38,629 nt of DNA from an uncultured Erysipelotrichaceae bacterium (GCA_947167125.1 CAMVGT010000021.1:1-38629); one strand, 5' to 3'. Numbered from the stretch's first letter, positions 9,593 through 17,918 are shown. The notes: generated from the letters alone by a model not told the origin. Numbers and translations are program-made.

Positions 9593-11152
9593 TCAGTTGG
9601 TATTGACCGGACGGATCGCATCGCGCATCGCGTCATTGATGCCGCGGCGGATCATTGTGCTCGCAGCGCCGAAGCAGATCACATAGCCGGCTCTGGATTC
9701 ATAGATTCTGTACGCCCCCATCTTCCTGAGTCTGCCGATATCCGCTTTGTTGGGATCGTAGACACTGATTGTCATGGAAGAAATTCCGGACTGTGTCATG
9801 CGGATGTTTTCAATTCCGCCGACCGCTTTGATCAGTGCCTTGATCAGACGTTCCTTATTGCCGCTGTCAAACAGATCAATTGCCAGATATTTGAAATAGA
9901 GTCTTGTCACAAGGAAGTAGATGATCATGGAAATCACTCCGATTCCTGCGACATACATCAATGTCCGGCTTAAGGATGGATACTGCACATAATTCAGGAA
10001 TTCCATGAGTGTTCCCGGAATTGCGACTATTGTTGAGGTCTCGGTACTGCTGTAGCCAAGATAGACATGCAGGCTCTGACAGACTGCATACAGCAGACCT
10101 GTGTATCCGAGATGGAACACAAACAGCAGCGGACACAGCAGTGCGATCATCAGTTCCAGCGGAAGAAGCGTTCCGCAGAGCAGACTGCATACAGTTGCGA
10201 TGATGCAGAAGATTCTCAGCTTCCGCTTTTCCATCTTATCGGTATGCAGTGAATACATGCCCCAGATCATACCGGGTACCGCAAACAGATTCAGTACATA
10301 ATACGGCGTGAAGAATCTTCCGGCCATTCCCACAAGCGCGTTTGCCTGCAGCTGGGCAGTCCAGATATTCACATCGCCGGCAATCGAAACACCTGCCAGA
10401 TTCACCCAGGAGCCGCCGGCATTGGAATACCAGAACGGTGCACGGATCAAAGTGCCGAGATTCATAACGCCGAGCAGACGGTTCATGATGCCGAACAGGC
10501 CGAGGTTGACCGGGTTGGATGTGTCAACAGAGATGAAGTGAATCACTTTCTGAATAAAAGTAATGAAATAAGGCCAGATGAAGCTGATTCCGATTCCGGC
10601 CAGAACACAGAAGAACACGGTCCGGATTGCGACGGAAATTTCTTTGGAAATAAAGGAGAACAGGCCGTCTTCATTCCGCTTTCTTCCCCGCTCATAGGAC
10701 CAGTTGGTGATGATTGCCACAGCAGCAATTCCGATGATGCCGGTCTGCAGCGGATAATGCACGGTCCGGTTGAAGGCGGCGATGGATGAGTGGGAAACAC
10801 TCAGTCCCAGAATTCCGGAAAAAGCCGTGACCGGCATTTCGGATTTTGTGAAATAGATCGTTGCGCACAGGAATGCGGCATATCCGGCAAGCGCGGAAAT
10901 AATCGTGGTGCCGCTTCCGGATTTTCTTGTCACAAGACGCAGCAGGAAAATAAACGGGAAACAGACGATCAGAAACCGTCCGGATGCCATGAAGATTTCA
11001 GCAACTGCTTTCACTGTCTCATTTGTAATATAGCCGGCGGCCCCGAGTGCCGGATTGGTTATGATATTGGCGATTCCGCACAGAAAAACCGCGAAGAAAA
11101 CGATCTCCAGCGGAAATCTCAATATTTCATAAAAGGAACGCCAGTTTCGCAT
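9593..11152 (-). CDS. PTS EIICB-like membrane protein with lost catalytic motifs
   Basis: The 519-residue protein aligns by eye with glucose-family EIICB permeases such as NagE. A long multi-span EIIC part covers residues ~1-425 and an EIIB-like domain covers ~432-515 (IKAVGGIENI near 441). The three motifs needed for transport are changed. GLHH is replaced by NLGT (231-234), GITEP by GTLLP (327-331), and the EIIB phosphocysteine motif CITRLR by GISSMT (456-461). No EIIA is present. The fold is therefore likely kept but sugar phosphorylation is unlikely. It starts 16 nt after the nadK stop with GAGG before the ATG, so it is probably cotranscribed with nadK. A transport, sensory or regulatory role is open. 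Confidence 0.8.
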   Translation of the reverse strand: MRNWRSFYEILRFPLEIVFFAVFLCGIANIITNPALGAAGYITNETVKAVAEIFMASGRFLIVCFPFIFLLRLVTRKSGSGTTIISALAGYAAFLCATIYFTKSEMPVTAFSGILGLSVSHSSIAAFNRTVHYPLQTGIIGIAAVAIITNWSYERGRKRNEDGLFSFISKEISVAIRTVFFCVLAGIGISFIWPYFITFIQKVIHFISVDTSNPVNLGLFGIMNRLLGVMNLGTLIRAPFWYSNAGGSWVNLAGVSIAGDVNIWTAQLQANALVGMAGRFFTPYYVLNLFAVPGMIWGMYSLHTDKMEKRKLRIFCIIATVCSLLCGTLLPLELMIALLCPLLFVFHLGYTGLLYAVCQSLHVYLGYSSTETSTIVAIPGTLMEFLNYVQYPSLSRTLMYVAGIGVISMIIYFLVTRLYFKYLAIDLFDSGNKERLIKALIKAVGGIENIRMTQSGISSMTISVYDPNKADIGRLRKMGAYRIYESRAGYVICFGAASTMIRRGINDAMRDAIRPVNTN

Positions 11153-11168
11153 TGTATCACCTCAGGTA

Positions 11169-11954
11169 TCAGAACAGACTCTTGAGTCTGTCAAAATAGG
11201 AGACTTCCCTGCCTCTGATCATATGGACAGAAGCGGTTTTGCAGATATGGATGACGATGGAAGTCGTTTCATCGATCCGGTAGACATCGGCGTCGCAGCC
11301 GATGATTGCGTCTTTGAATGTCGGGGAACGGAATTCAAGTACCGTATCTCCTTTCAGAATAATCGGTGCTTCCAGAGAGCGGTACTTGGAATGGTGGATT
11401 CCAGCCATTTCCGTCATTTCTATGAAATCCAGTCCCTCCTGGATGACCGCTCCGCCAAGCGAGCGGTTATAAGCCGTGGAGCCGAGCTGTGTGCAGACAC
11501 ATAAACCGGTTCCGCGGAAGGTTTCAAACTTTTCGCCGTTGACATAAACATCAATCGTCTGTGTGCGGGCTGAGTTTTCCACACGGATTTCATTGATCGC
11601 GTTATGCTTGTGGCCGTCATATTCCACCTGCAGGAGCGGATAGGATGTGATTTTGTATCTGCCGCTCAGGAAGGTTTCCATGAATTCATCATACTCACTG
11701 TCAAGATAGTCCGTATAGAAACCGAGGGTCCCGGTATGAATGCCGTAAAACAGGACTTTGTCCAGATGTATCTTATGCTTGCGCAGAATATCATGAACCG
11801 CATAGATAAAGGTTCCGTCCCCGCCGATTACAAAGCAGTAGTCAGGGTGGTCCGGATCATATTCATATCCATTGCTTTTCAGATCTGAAATGGTTCTCTG
11901 TTTCAGCTGTTCCGAAATATCATCGGGTCTAGCGATTACCGTAAATTTATTCAT
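11169..11954 (-). CDS. nadK: NAD kinase
   Basis: NadK (261 residues) phosphorylates NAD to NADP using ATP or polyphosphate. The diagnostic GGDGTFIYAVH lies near residues 44-54. The second motif, with GLCVCTQLGSTAYNRSLGGA, is near 150-169 and the NE of 'NEIRVEN' is near 119. Length is typical of the short Bacillota NadK. A GAGGTGAACGG precedes the ATG, and TATACT (11973-11978) is a likely -10. It leads a two-gene unit with the PTS-like membrane protein. Why NADP synthesis should be coupled to that protein is not evident. Confidence 0.95.
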   Translation of the reverse strand: MNKFTVIARPDDISEQLKQRTISDLKSNGYEYDPDHPDYCFVIGGDGTFIYAVHDILRKHKIHLDKVLFYGIHTGTLGFYTDYLDSEYDEFMETFLSGRYKITSYPLLQVEYDGHKHNAINEIRVENSARTQTIDVYVNGEKFETFRGTGLCVCTQLGSTAYNRSLGGAVIQEGLDFIEMTEMAGIHHSKYRSLEAPIILKGDTVLEFRSPTFKDAIIGCDADVYRIDETTSIVIHICKTASVHMIRGREVSYFDRLKSLF

Positions 11955-11997
11955 CCGTTCACCTCAGCTATAAGTATACACAATCCGCCGCAGAATG

Positions 11998-12020
11998 AAA
12001 AAGCCGCGGTGCGGCTTTTC
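11998..12020 (-). terminator. metS terminator
   Basis: The minus-strand stem AAAGCCGC-ACC-GCGGCTTT followed by TTTC lies just after the methionyl-tRNA synthetase stop. It also overlaps the region where a nadK -35 would be. Confidence 0.85.
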
Positions 12021-12024
12021 TCAA

Positions 12025-13965
12025 TCAGGAAATCTTTGTGCCGGGTTCGAGTCCGTTGACTTCAACGACAGCGATCTGTCTGTCGTCCTTTCCTGCCAGC
12101 AGCATGCCTCTCGACTCAACACCGCGGATCACTGCAGGTTTCAGGTTTGTGATGACAACAATATTCTTGCCCATGACCTGTCCCGGTGTGTAGCTCTGTG
12201 CCAGTCCGGAGACGATCTGTCTGACATCTCCCTGTCCAAGATCAACCTTGAGGACAAACAGCTTGTCCGCTGCCGGATGTCTTTCGCAGGAAAGAACCTT
12301 GCCGACACGCAGTTCGATCTTTTCGAAATCAGCCGGTTCGATCTCAGGCTTCTTTTCAGCAGCCTTTTTCTTGACTGCCGCATAAGCCTTCTGGATTTCT
12401 TCAACCTTTGCCATGACTTCCTTTTCATTCAGTCTTGCAAAGAGGATTTCCGGCTTTTCGGTAATGCGGATATCTGTTTCGAGTCTGCCGAATTCATTCA
12501 GAGAATCGAAGTCCTTTTCCATGGTGTTCAGGGAAGCGAGGATCTTGTCTGCTGTATCCGGCAGATATGCCTTTAACAGAACACCTGCGAAACGGACGCA
12601 TTCGAGCAGATTGTAAAGAACTGTTGCCAGTCTGCCGATCTGTTCGGGATCCTTGGCAAGTGCCCACGGCATTGTTTCATCGATGTATTTGTTGCAGCGG
12701 GAGAAGAGATCCAGAATGTCCTGAATCGCATCAGCGACTCTGAGTTCATTCATATGTTCGGATACCTTCTTCACTGTGTTCAGTGCTTCCGCCTTCAGTT
12801 CATCATCGACCGGTGCTTCAACATCCGGGTTGACAACGATGCCGTTGAAGTATTTGTTCTGCATGGACAGTGTACGGTTGACCAGGTTGCCAAGGTTGTT
12901 GGCAAGATCGCTGTTGATTCTTTCGATCATCAGGTCATATGTGACATGTCCGTCCTGTGCAAACGGCATTTCATGCAGCATGATGAATCTGACTGCGTCA
13001 ATGCCGAACAGGCTGACAAGATCATCCGCATAGATGACATTGCCCTTGGACTTGGACATCTTGGAATCGCCTGTTAACAGCCACGGGTGACCGAAGACCT
13101 GCTTGGGAAGCGGTTCTTCAAGTGCCATTAACATAATCGGCCAGTAGATTGTATGGAAGCGGACAATATCCTTGCCGATCAGATGCAGATCAGCAGGCCA
13201 GTACTTCTTATACAGTTCATCATGATTGCCGTCGCAGTCATATCCGAGACCGGTAATATAATTGCTTAATGCGTCAATCCAGACATAGACAACATGATCC
13301 GGATCGAAGTCAACCGGGATACCCCATTTGAAGGATGTACGGGAAACGCACAGATCCTGCAGACCGGGTCTCAGGAAGTTGTTGAGCATTTCGTTCTTTC
13401 TGCTTTCCGGCTGAATGAAATGAGGATGATCTTCAATATACTGAATCAGTCTGTCCGCATATTTGGACATCTTGAAGAAGTAAGCTTCCTCATCCATCGG
13501 AACAACGTCGCCGCCGCATACCGGGCATTTGCCGTCTTCTGTCAGCTGGCTCTTTGTATAGAAGGCTTCACATTCATGGCAATAGAGACCTTCATATTTT
13601 CCTTTGTAGATGTCTCCCTTGTCATAGAGCTTCTTGAAGATCTTCTGAACCTGCTTTTCATGATAGTCATCGGTTGTACGGATGAATTTGTCATAGGAAA
13701 TGTTCATGCAGTCGAACTGTTCCTTGATGACACCGGAGATTTCATCGACAAACTGCTTCGGTGTCTTGCCGGCTTTGTTCGCTCTTTCCTCTACCTTCTG
13801 GCCATGTTCATCGGTTCCGGTCTGGAAACGGACATCATAGCCGTCCAGTCTCTTATAGCGGGCGATCGCATCCGCGAGAACAATCTCATATACGTTTCCG
13901 ATATGAGGCTTGCCGGCTGCGTAGGCAATCGCAGTCGTAATGTAATAGGGTCCTTTATTTTCCAT
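12025..13965 (-). CDS. metG: methionyl-tRNA synthetase with C-terminal tRNA-binding domain
   Basis: This 646-residue class I synthetase charges initiator and elongator tRNA-Met. Visible are the HIGH-type site (KPHIGNVYE near 16-24), a zinc knuckle with CHEC...CPVC near 130-150, and the KMSKS loop (SKMSKSKGN near 300). The C-terminal OB-fold EMAP/Trbp111 domain (FEKIELRVGKVLSCERHPAADKL region) begins near 540. The ATG at 13965 has AGGAGG 8 nt upstream; a GTG at 13974 in frame is too close to that site. Expression is controlled by the upstream T-box leader, whose specifier triplet reads ATG. Confidence 0.96.
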   Translation of the reverse strand: MENKGPYYITTAIAYAAGKPHIGNVYEIVLADAIARYKRLDGYDVRFQTGTDEHGQKVEERANKAGKTPKQFVDEISGVIKEQFDCMNISYDKFIRTTDDYHEKQVQKIFKKLYDKGDIYKGKYEGLYCHECEAFYTKSQLTEDGKCPVCGGDVVPMDEEAYFFKMSKYADRLIQYIEDHPHFIQPESRKNEMLNNFLRPGLQDLCVSRTSFKWGIPVDFDPDHVVYVWIDALSNYITGLGYDCDGNHDELYKKYWPADLHLIGKDIVRFHTIYWPIMLMALEEPLPKQVFGHPWLLTGDSKMSKSKGNVIYADDLVSLFGIDAVRFIMLHEMPFAQDGHVTYDLMIERINSDLANNLGNLVNRTLSMQNKYFNGIVVNPDVEAPVDDELKAEALNTVKKVSEHMNELRVADAIQDILDLFSRCNKYIDETMPWALAKDPEQIGRLATVLYNLLECVRFAGVLLKAYLPDTADKILASLNTMEKDFDSLNEFGRLETDIRITEKPEILFARLNEKEVMAKVEEIQKAYAAVKKKAAEKKPEIEPADFEKIELRVGKVLSCERHPAADKLFVLKVDLGQGDVRQIVSGLAQSYTPGQVMGKNIVVITNLKPAVIRGVESRGMLLAGKDDRQIAVVEVNGLEPGTKIS

Positions 13966-13985
13966 CGTGTGCACCTCCTTGAATT

Positions 13986-14218
13986 AAAAAGACATCCCGA
14001 ATGAAAGGACGTCTTGCACGCGTTACCACCTTTGTCTTGTTTTCCGGATGAAACGGAAAACCTCTCATACGTTATAACGGACGTCTCCGTGCCGTCCTAC
14101 TTTGTTCAGACAGCCGGCTCCGGGGCCATGTTCAGCTGCTTCGCACTGCCGGCTCGCATCATCCGCCGGCTTTCTGAAAATGCTGTTCAGTCTACTCTTC
14201 CCATCAATGCCTTTCGAC
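13986..14218 (-). promoter_or_regulatory. T-box riboswitch with Met specifier, leader of metS
   Basis: The minus strand carries the T-box AAAGGTGGTAACGCG (about 14019-14033), close to the consensus AGGGTGGTACCGCG. It is followed by a terminator stem AAGACGTCC / GGGATGTCTT with TTTTT (13986-14015). Stem I shows the AGTA motif (14192-14195). A specifier loop GAACATGG places ATG at 14127-14129, matching methionine. Uncharged tRNA-Met should stabilise the antiterminator and allow metS transcription. Placement of internal helices was done by eye. Confidence 0.92.
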
Positions 14219-14224
14219 GCATCT

Positions 14225-14253
14225 ATTATATTTCAGAGCGTTCCTTTTGCAAA
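14225..14253 (-). promoter_or_regulatory. promoter of the T-box/metS transcript
   Basis: TTTGCA (14248-14253) and TATAAT (14225-14230) are separated by 17 nt on the minus strand, placing the transcript start at about 14218, immediately before T-box stem I. Confidence 0.75.
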
Positions 14254-14282
14254 GACATAATCAAAATACCGCTTTTCTCAAA

Positions 14283-14296
14283 AGCCATATATGGCT
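14283..14296. repeat. 14-bp palindrome between the divergent metS and csp promoters
   Basis: AGCCATATATGGCT is a perfect palindrome in the intergenic region. A second imperfect inverted repeat, TTTGC...GCAAA, lies at about 14311-14331. Either could bind a regulator; nothing else supports this. Confidence 0.35.
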
Positions 14297-14359
14297 GAAA
14301 CGATTCATTTTTTGCACATTTTCTGCGCAAATACTACATTTCAGCGTCCCTATTTTTTC

Positions 14360-14388
14360 TTGTATTTCACGCATGTGAAGGATATTAT
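14360..14388 (+). promoter_or_regulatory. cold-shock gene promoter with palindromic spacer
   Basis: TTGTAT (14360-14365) and TATTAT (14383-14388) are 17 nt apart. The spacer contains the inverted repeat TTCAC-GCAT-GTGAA (14366-14379), placed where a repressor could block RNA polymerase. Confidence 0.6.
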
Positions 14389-14394
14389 AGATAT

Positions 14395-14425
14395 GTATAC
14401 GAGCAAGTCTTTTACTCGCAGATAC
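14395..14425 (+). promoter_or_regulatory. 5'-UTR hairpin of the cold-shock mRNA
   Basis: GTAT-a-CGAG can pair with CTCG-cag-ATAC at the very start of the predicted transcript. Cold-shock mRNAs often carry structured leaders that control stability or translation at low temperature; that role here is inferred. The AGGAG that follows is about 13 nt from the ATG, an unusually long spacing. Confidence 0.45.
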
Positions 14426-14450
14426 ATAGAAAAGGAGTACCAAACTAGCA

Positions 14451-14651
14451 ATGGCAACAGGAAAGGTTAAGTGGTTCAACGCTGAAAAGGGTTATGGTTT
14501 CATCACAACTGACGAAGGAAAAGATGTATTCGTACATTATTCCGCAATTCAGGGTGAAGGCTTCAAGACCCTCGACGAAGGCCAGGCCGTCACATTTGAC
14601 ATTACCGAGAGCGACCGCGGTCCTCAGGCTGGTAATGTAGTTAAGCTCTGA
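14451..14651 (+). CDS. cold-shock protein, CspA family
   Basis: The 66-residue single cold-shock domain contains both RNA-binding motifs: KGYGFI (RNP1 type) near residues 14-19 and DVFVHY (RNP2 type) near 25-30. It ends at NVVKL like most bacterial Csp proteins. It binds single-stranded RNA/DNA and acts as an RNA chaperone. It is the only plus-strand gene in the first 35 kb and is monocistronic, with its own promoter, structured leader and terminator. The ribosome binding site spacing is long (about 13 nt), which may make translation depend on leader structure. Confidence 0.97.
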   Translation: MATGKVKWFNAEKGYGFITTDEGKDVFVHYSAIQGEGFKTLDEGQAVTFDITESDRGPQAGNVVKL

Positions 14652-14673
14652 TCATACAGATCATGTGACAAAT

Positions 14674-14699
14674 GAGAACGGAAATTCCGTTCTTTTTTT
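14674..14699 (+). terminator. csp terminator
   Basis: AGAACGGAA-ATTCCGTTCT followed by seven T forms a compact intrinsic terminator 25 nt after the csp stop. Confidence 0.9.
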
Positions 14700-14711
14700 G
14701 TGCGGAAAATC

Positions 14712-14754
14712 AAAAACAGCGGCATCTGACCGCATGATCAGATCACCGCTGTTT
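14712..14754 (-). terminator. telA terminator
   Basis: On the minus strand AAACAGCGG and CCGCTGTTT pair around an internal TGATCTGATCA/TCAGATG element and are followed by TTG and T-rich sequence. It lies just after the telA stop. Confidence 0.75.
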
Positions 14755-14760
14755 ACAGGT

Positions 14761-15972
14761 TTATCTCTTTGTAACGTCTCTTTCGTTGTTGATTTCAAGC
14801 AGCTTGTTTGTGAGCTGGTTCTCGATTCTTCTGAGTTCGAGTTCGGCAGCTTCACGCTTTTCATGGCCGTCTCTCTGAATCTGAAGAACTTCATCAAGAG
14901 TAGCAATGAGCTGTTCGTTGGTATGCTGGAGAGTTTCGATATCGACGATGCCTCTTTCGCTTTCCTTTGCCACATCGATGGTTGCCTGATGCAGAGTTTC
15001 CGCATTCTTCTTGAGCAGGTCGTTTGTCATGTTGGTGACTTCACGTTCTGCTTCCATCGCCTGCTTGGAATGTTCAATGCCAAGTGAGAGAACAATCTGG
15101 TTCTTCCAGAGCGGGATGGTGTTGACCAGTGTGCTCTGGATCTTCTCTGTCATCAGTGTGTCATTGTTCTGAACCAGACGGATCTGCGGTCCCATCTGAA
15201 TGGAAACCTGTCTTGTCAGTTCAAGGTCATAGAGTTTCTTTTCGAATCTGACACATGCCTGTTCCAGGTCATTGGCTGCCTGCGCATCTTCAGGAAGGTT
15301 GGATTCCTTTGCCTTCTGAATCAGTGCGGGAAGTTCTGTTTCACGTACTTCCTTCAGCTTCTTCTTACCGGCAAGGATGTACATGGACAGCTCTTTTGTA
15401 TTCTGTGCATTGCGTGCATAGAGTTCATCGAGCAGTGCGATATCCTTTAACAGTGTGATCTGATGATCTTCGAGAATGCCGGCAATCTTTTCGACATTGA
15501 CTTCTGCCTTGTCATACTTTGCCTTGTATTCTGTTACCTTGTCTTTTCCTTTGCCGAAGAGGCTGTCAAAGAAACCTTTGTTTTCCTTGGGATCTTCTGT
15601 TGTCTTCAGTTCAACAACCAGGCTGCTCAGCAGGGTACCGATTTCGCCGAGGTCCTTTGTACGGACATTCTGCAGCGCGGTATTGGAGAAATCCGTAACT
15701 TTCTTCTGTGCGGAGGAACCGTACTGAAGGATTGTATTGGATTCAGTGATGTCAATCTTCTTGGAGAAATCTTCAACCGTCTTGCGTTCTGCCGGAGAAA
15801 GCTTCATTTCTTCAAGAGGATCCTTTTCAACAACTTCTTCTTTCTTTCCTTCCAGTTCTTCCAGCTTCTTTTCATTTTCCGCCGAGACTTCATCGGGGGT
15901 CAGTGTCAGCGTAATTGTGGGTTCTTCCTGAACCTGTGCCTGGGTTTCCTGATTGTTATTCATTTCACTCAT
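14761..15972 (-). CDS. telA: TelA-family toxic anion resistance protein
   Basis: The 403-residue cytosolic protein matches the TelA/YaaN family: an N-terminal charged, low-complexity region, then long helices with a typical core (NIxxxQ-like 'SIQMGPQIRLVQNNDTLMTEKIQSTLVNTIPLWKNQ' region, near residues 260-295) and a heptad-rich C-terminus. The family is linked to tellurite, bacitracin or nisin tolerance, but its biochemical role is not established. The start at 15972 (MSEMNNNQ) has AAGGAG six nt upstream. An extended -10 (TGCTATACT, 16000-16008) provides its own promoter. TelA is often genetically paired with XpaC; here the XpaC-like gene lies 6 kb upstream in the same cluster. Confidence 0.88.
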   Translation of the reverse strand: MSEMNNNQETQAQVQEEPTITLTLTPDEVSAENEKKLEELEGKKEEVVEKDPLEEMKLSPAERKTVEDFSKKIDITESNTILQYGSSAQKKVTDFSNTALQNVRTKDLGEIGTLLSSLVVELKTTEDPKENKGFFDSLFGKGKDKVTEYKAKYDKAEVNVEKIAGILEDHQITLLKDIALLDELYARNAQNTKELSMYILAGKKKLKEVRETELPALIQKAKESNLPEDAQAANDLEQACVRFEKKLYDLELTRQVSIQMGPQIRLVQNNDTLMTEKIQSTLVNTIPLWKNQIVLSLGIEHSKQAMEAEREVTNMTNDLLKKNAETLHQATIDVAKESERGIVDIETLQHTNEQLIATLDEVLQIQRDGHEKREAAELELRRIENQLTNKLLEINNERDVTKR

Positions 15973-16002
15973 GATAGACTCCTTCGTTTTTACTTCGAAA
16001 TC

Positions 16003-16011
16003 AGTATAGCA
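16003..16011 (-). promoter_or_regulatory. extended -10 promoter of telA
   Basis: TGCTATACT on the minus strand lies about 30 nt before the telA start and just after the upstream stop codon. It lets telA be expressed apart from the upstream gene. Confidence 0.5.
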
Positions 16012-16022
16012 TGACGGATGCG

Positions 16023-17894
16023 TCAAGCGTCCGTTTCTTTACGTTTTTTGAGATTCAAAAGCCAAACCAGAATGTTCAGACCGATCAGTACAGCGACCGG
16101 AATGGCGATGACTTTGAGATAGAAATCAACTGTGGGCTTTCCTGCATGCTTGAACAGTTTGATGATCGACTGGGCAGATACTTTCGTTCTCTGCATGCGG
16201 GCGGACTTGTAATTGGAAGGCAGGACATCGACGCCATCGCTTCCTCTGTCAAAATGTGCCATATAGGAAGTGATTGCCGACCACAGCTTGACTGCCGCTC
16301 CGCCGTCGGTGCGCATTGTCATGACATCATAATCCGCAGCCTTTTTTCCGCTTTCATCATAGACGCCTACCGGCAGGTCATATTCTGTTTTTCCCTGCAT
16401 GGTTTCAATGGCCTGCAGAACTTCGGCAGTTGTGATCACCGGATACATCCGGTCATCGGTAGCGGCGATGTAATAGCCGTCCGCTTCTTCTGTATACACA
16501 TCGACAACCCTGTTTCCTTCCGGACGGTTCGTCGAATATTCATAGCGCATTCTTCCGAAATGCAATAACTGTCCCGGGTTGTCCGCATTCAGAAGCAGAT
16601 CCAGTTCGCAGAGGTTTCTCAGATCTTCCCCGCTCATGTAAACATGAACAAGATTGTATCCCGGGATGCCGTCGGAACCCATGCCTTTGTAGGCAAGGGC
16701 GAACAGATCGTTCGCATATACATTTCCGGCAACCAGTGTTCCTGTGACCATGTTTTCCATGATGATGGAAACCGGCTTGGCTTCATCGGATCCGGAAGGA
16801 ACATATGCTTCAATCATTGCGTCCGTCACAAGGTCTGCCGCTTCCGCATAGCGTTTTGCTGTGCCGAAACGGTCATAGGTTGTCAGGGAATAGGTTGTTT
16901 TGAAGGCAGGTGTGGAAGCTGTAAGGCCGAATCGCTTCAGCAGCTGATCCTGCACTTTTGCACGGTAATCCGCAACTGCCGTACGGATATCATCATTGGG
17001 CGGATAGGCATCCGCATTCACTGCCAGGTGATCATAGGATTTTACCGATCCGGACTGAGGATCAATGTCCAGCAGTCCGAGTGTTTTTCCGTATTGATCC
17101 GCCTGGGCAATGATCGTATTGCCTGACTTTTCATACTGATCCGGCGCAATGGCACTGTCTGCTTTGATCAATACATCAATCTCTGCCTGCGCACAGATTT
17201 CCTCATAATTGTCTTTTCCGCTGTAAAGGCAGATAACCAGGTCTGCGCCTTCCTTCTTCAATGATTCGGACGCATTCACTGCAGCCTGTACCGGATCCGC
17301 AATCTGCAATGCGGCACCGTTGGCATAAGCTTCATTGAGCGGCATCAGTCCGAATACGCCGACTTTGTATGATCCGGCATCCAGAATGGTATAGGAACTG
17401 CCTTCAACATTCTGCCATCCGGCTTTTAAAGCATCCGCAGCGCTTCCGCTGCCGAAGGAGATATTCGCGCTGACCATTGCCGGCGCTTCTTCTACTGCAC
17501 TCAGCATCTCACCGAAATTGGAGATGCCGTAGACAAGATCGGTTTCTCCGAATGTGACGGCGTCATAACCCATCTGACTCATGAGGGTAAGATCCGGCGC
17601 ATCGGAAGTATTCAGCGAACCGTACATCGTTCCTGCCGAGAAGTTTCCGGCATCCAGAACAACTGTATTCTCATTGGAGTTTTCTTCAATCGCGCTGGAG
17701 AGGAACGTATATCCGCCGACCTGTACGGTCTTGTTTTCTTCATTGAGAGACTTGAACAGCTCGAGATGATCATTCAGATTTCCGGTGAACAGAATTCTTA
17801 CCGGATCGCCGGCTGCTTCCGTTTTTATATTCACATTGCTGATTCCTGCGCATGCAAGCAATGCCGCCAGGAACAATGACATTGATTTCTTCAT
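16023..17894 (-). CDS. membrane-anchored 5'-nucleotidase-like protein, probably catalytically dead
   Basis: The 623-residue protein has an N-terminal export signal (LFLAALLACAG; possibly a lipobox LLAC). A 5'-nucleotidase/UshA-like metallophosphatase domain (~30-290) and a 5'-nucleotidase C-terminal domain (~330-570) follow. A C-terminal membrane span (~592-613) precedes a KKRKE tail, so it is exported and anchored. Metal-site motifs are altered. TNDxHG is TGNLND (37-42), AGD is AGN (82-84), GNHE is GETD (116-119), and the late GHxH region reads LIKADS. Only the SANI segment near 142 is kept. Family membership is clear from the overall pattern; hydrolase activity is unlikely. It has its own -10 (17913-17918) and lies between the anti-sigma gene and telA. 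Confidence 0.8.
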   Translation of the reverse strand: MKKSMSLFLAALLACAGISNVNIKTEAAGDPVRILFTGNLNDHLELFKSLNEENKTVQVGGYTFLSSAIEENSNENTVVLDAGNFSAGTMYGSLNTSDAPDLTLMSQMGYDAVTFGETDLVYGISNFGEMLSAVEEAPAMVSANISFGSGSAADALKAGWQNVEGSSYTILDAGSYKVGVFGLMPLNEAYANGAALQIADPVQAAVNASESLKKEGADLVICLYSGKDNYEEICAQAEIDVLIKADSAIAPDQYEKSGNTIIAQADQYGKTLGLLDIDPQSGSVKSYDHLAVNADAYPPNDDIRTAVADYRAKVQDQLLKRFGLTASTPAFKTTYSLTTYDRFGTAKRYAEAADLVTDAMIEAYVPSGSDEAKPVSIIMENMVTGTLVAGNVYANDLFALAYKGMGSDGIPGYNLVHVYMSGEDLRNLCELDLLLNADNPGQLLHFGRMRYEYSTNRPEGNRVVDVYTEEADGYYIAATDDRMYPVITTAEVLQAIETMQGKTEYDLPVGVYDESGKKAADYDVMTMRTDGGAAVKLWSAITSYMAHFDRGSDGVDVLPSNYKSARMQRTKVSAQSIIKLFKHAGKPTVDFYLKVIAIPVAVLIGLNILVWLLNLKKRKETDA

Positions 17895-17912
17895 TTCGGA
17901 TACCTCCAGTTG

Positions 17913-17918
17913 ATTATA
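17913..17918 (-). promoter_or_regulatory. -10 element of the nucleotidase-like gene
   Basis: TATAAT on the minus strand lies about 20 nt before the start codon. The -35 region is weak. Confidence 0.45.

Noticed and set aside
13966-13974. GTG start for metS three codons upstream
   Set aside because: It would begin directly after the AGGAG with no spacing; the ATG at 13965 has correct spacing.
14014-14298. 94-codon plus-strand reading frame
   Set aside because: It covers the T-box leader in antisense; the RNA element explains the sequence.
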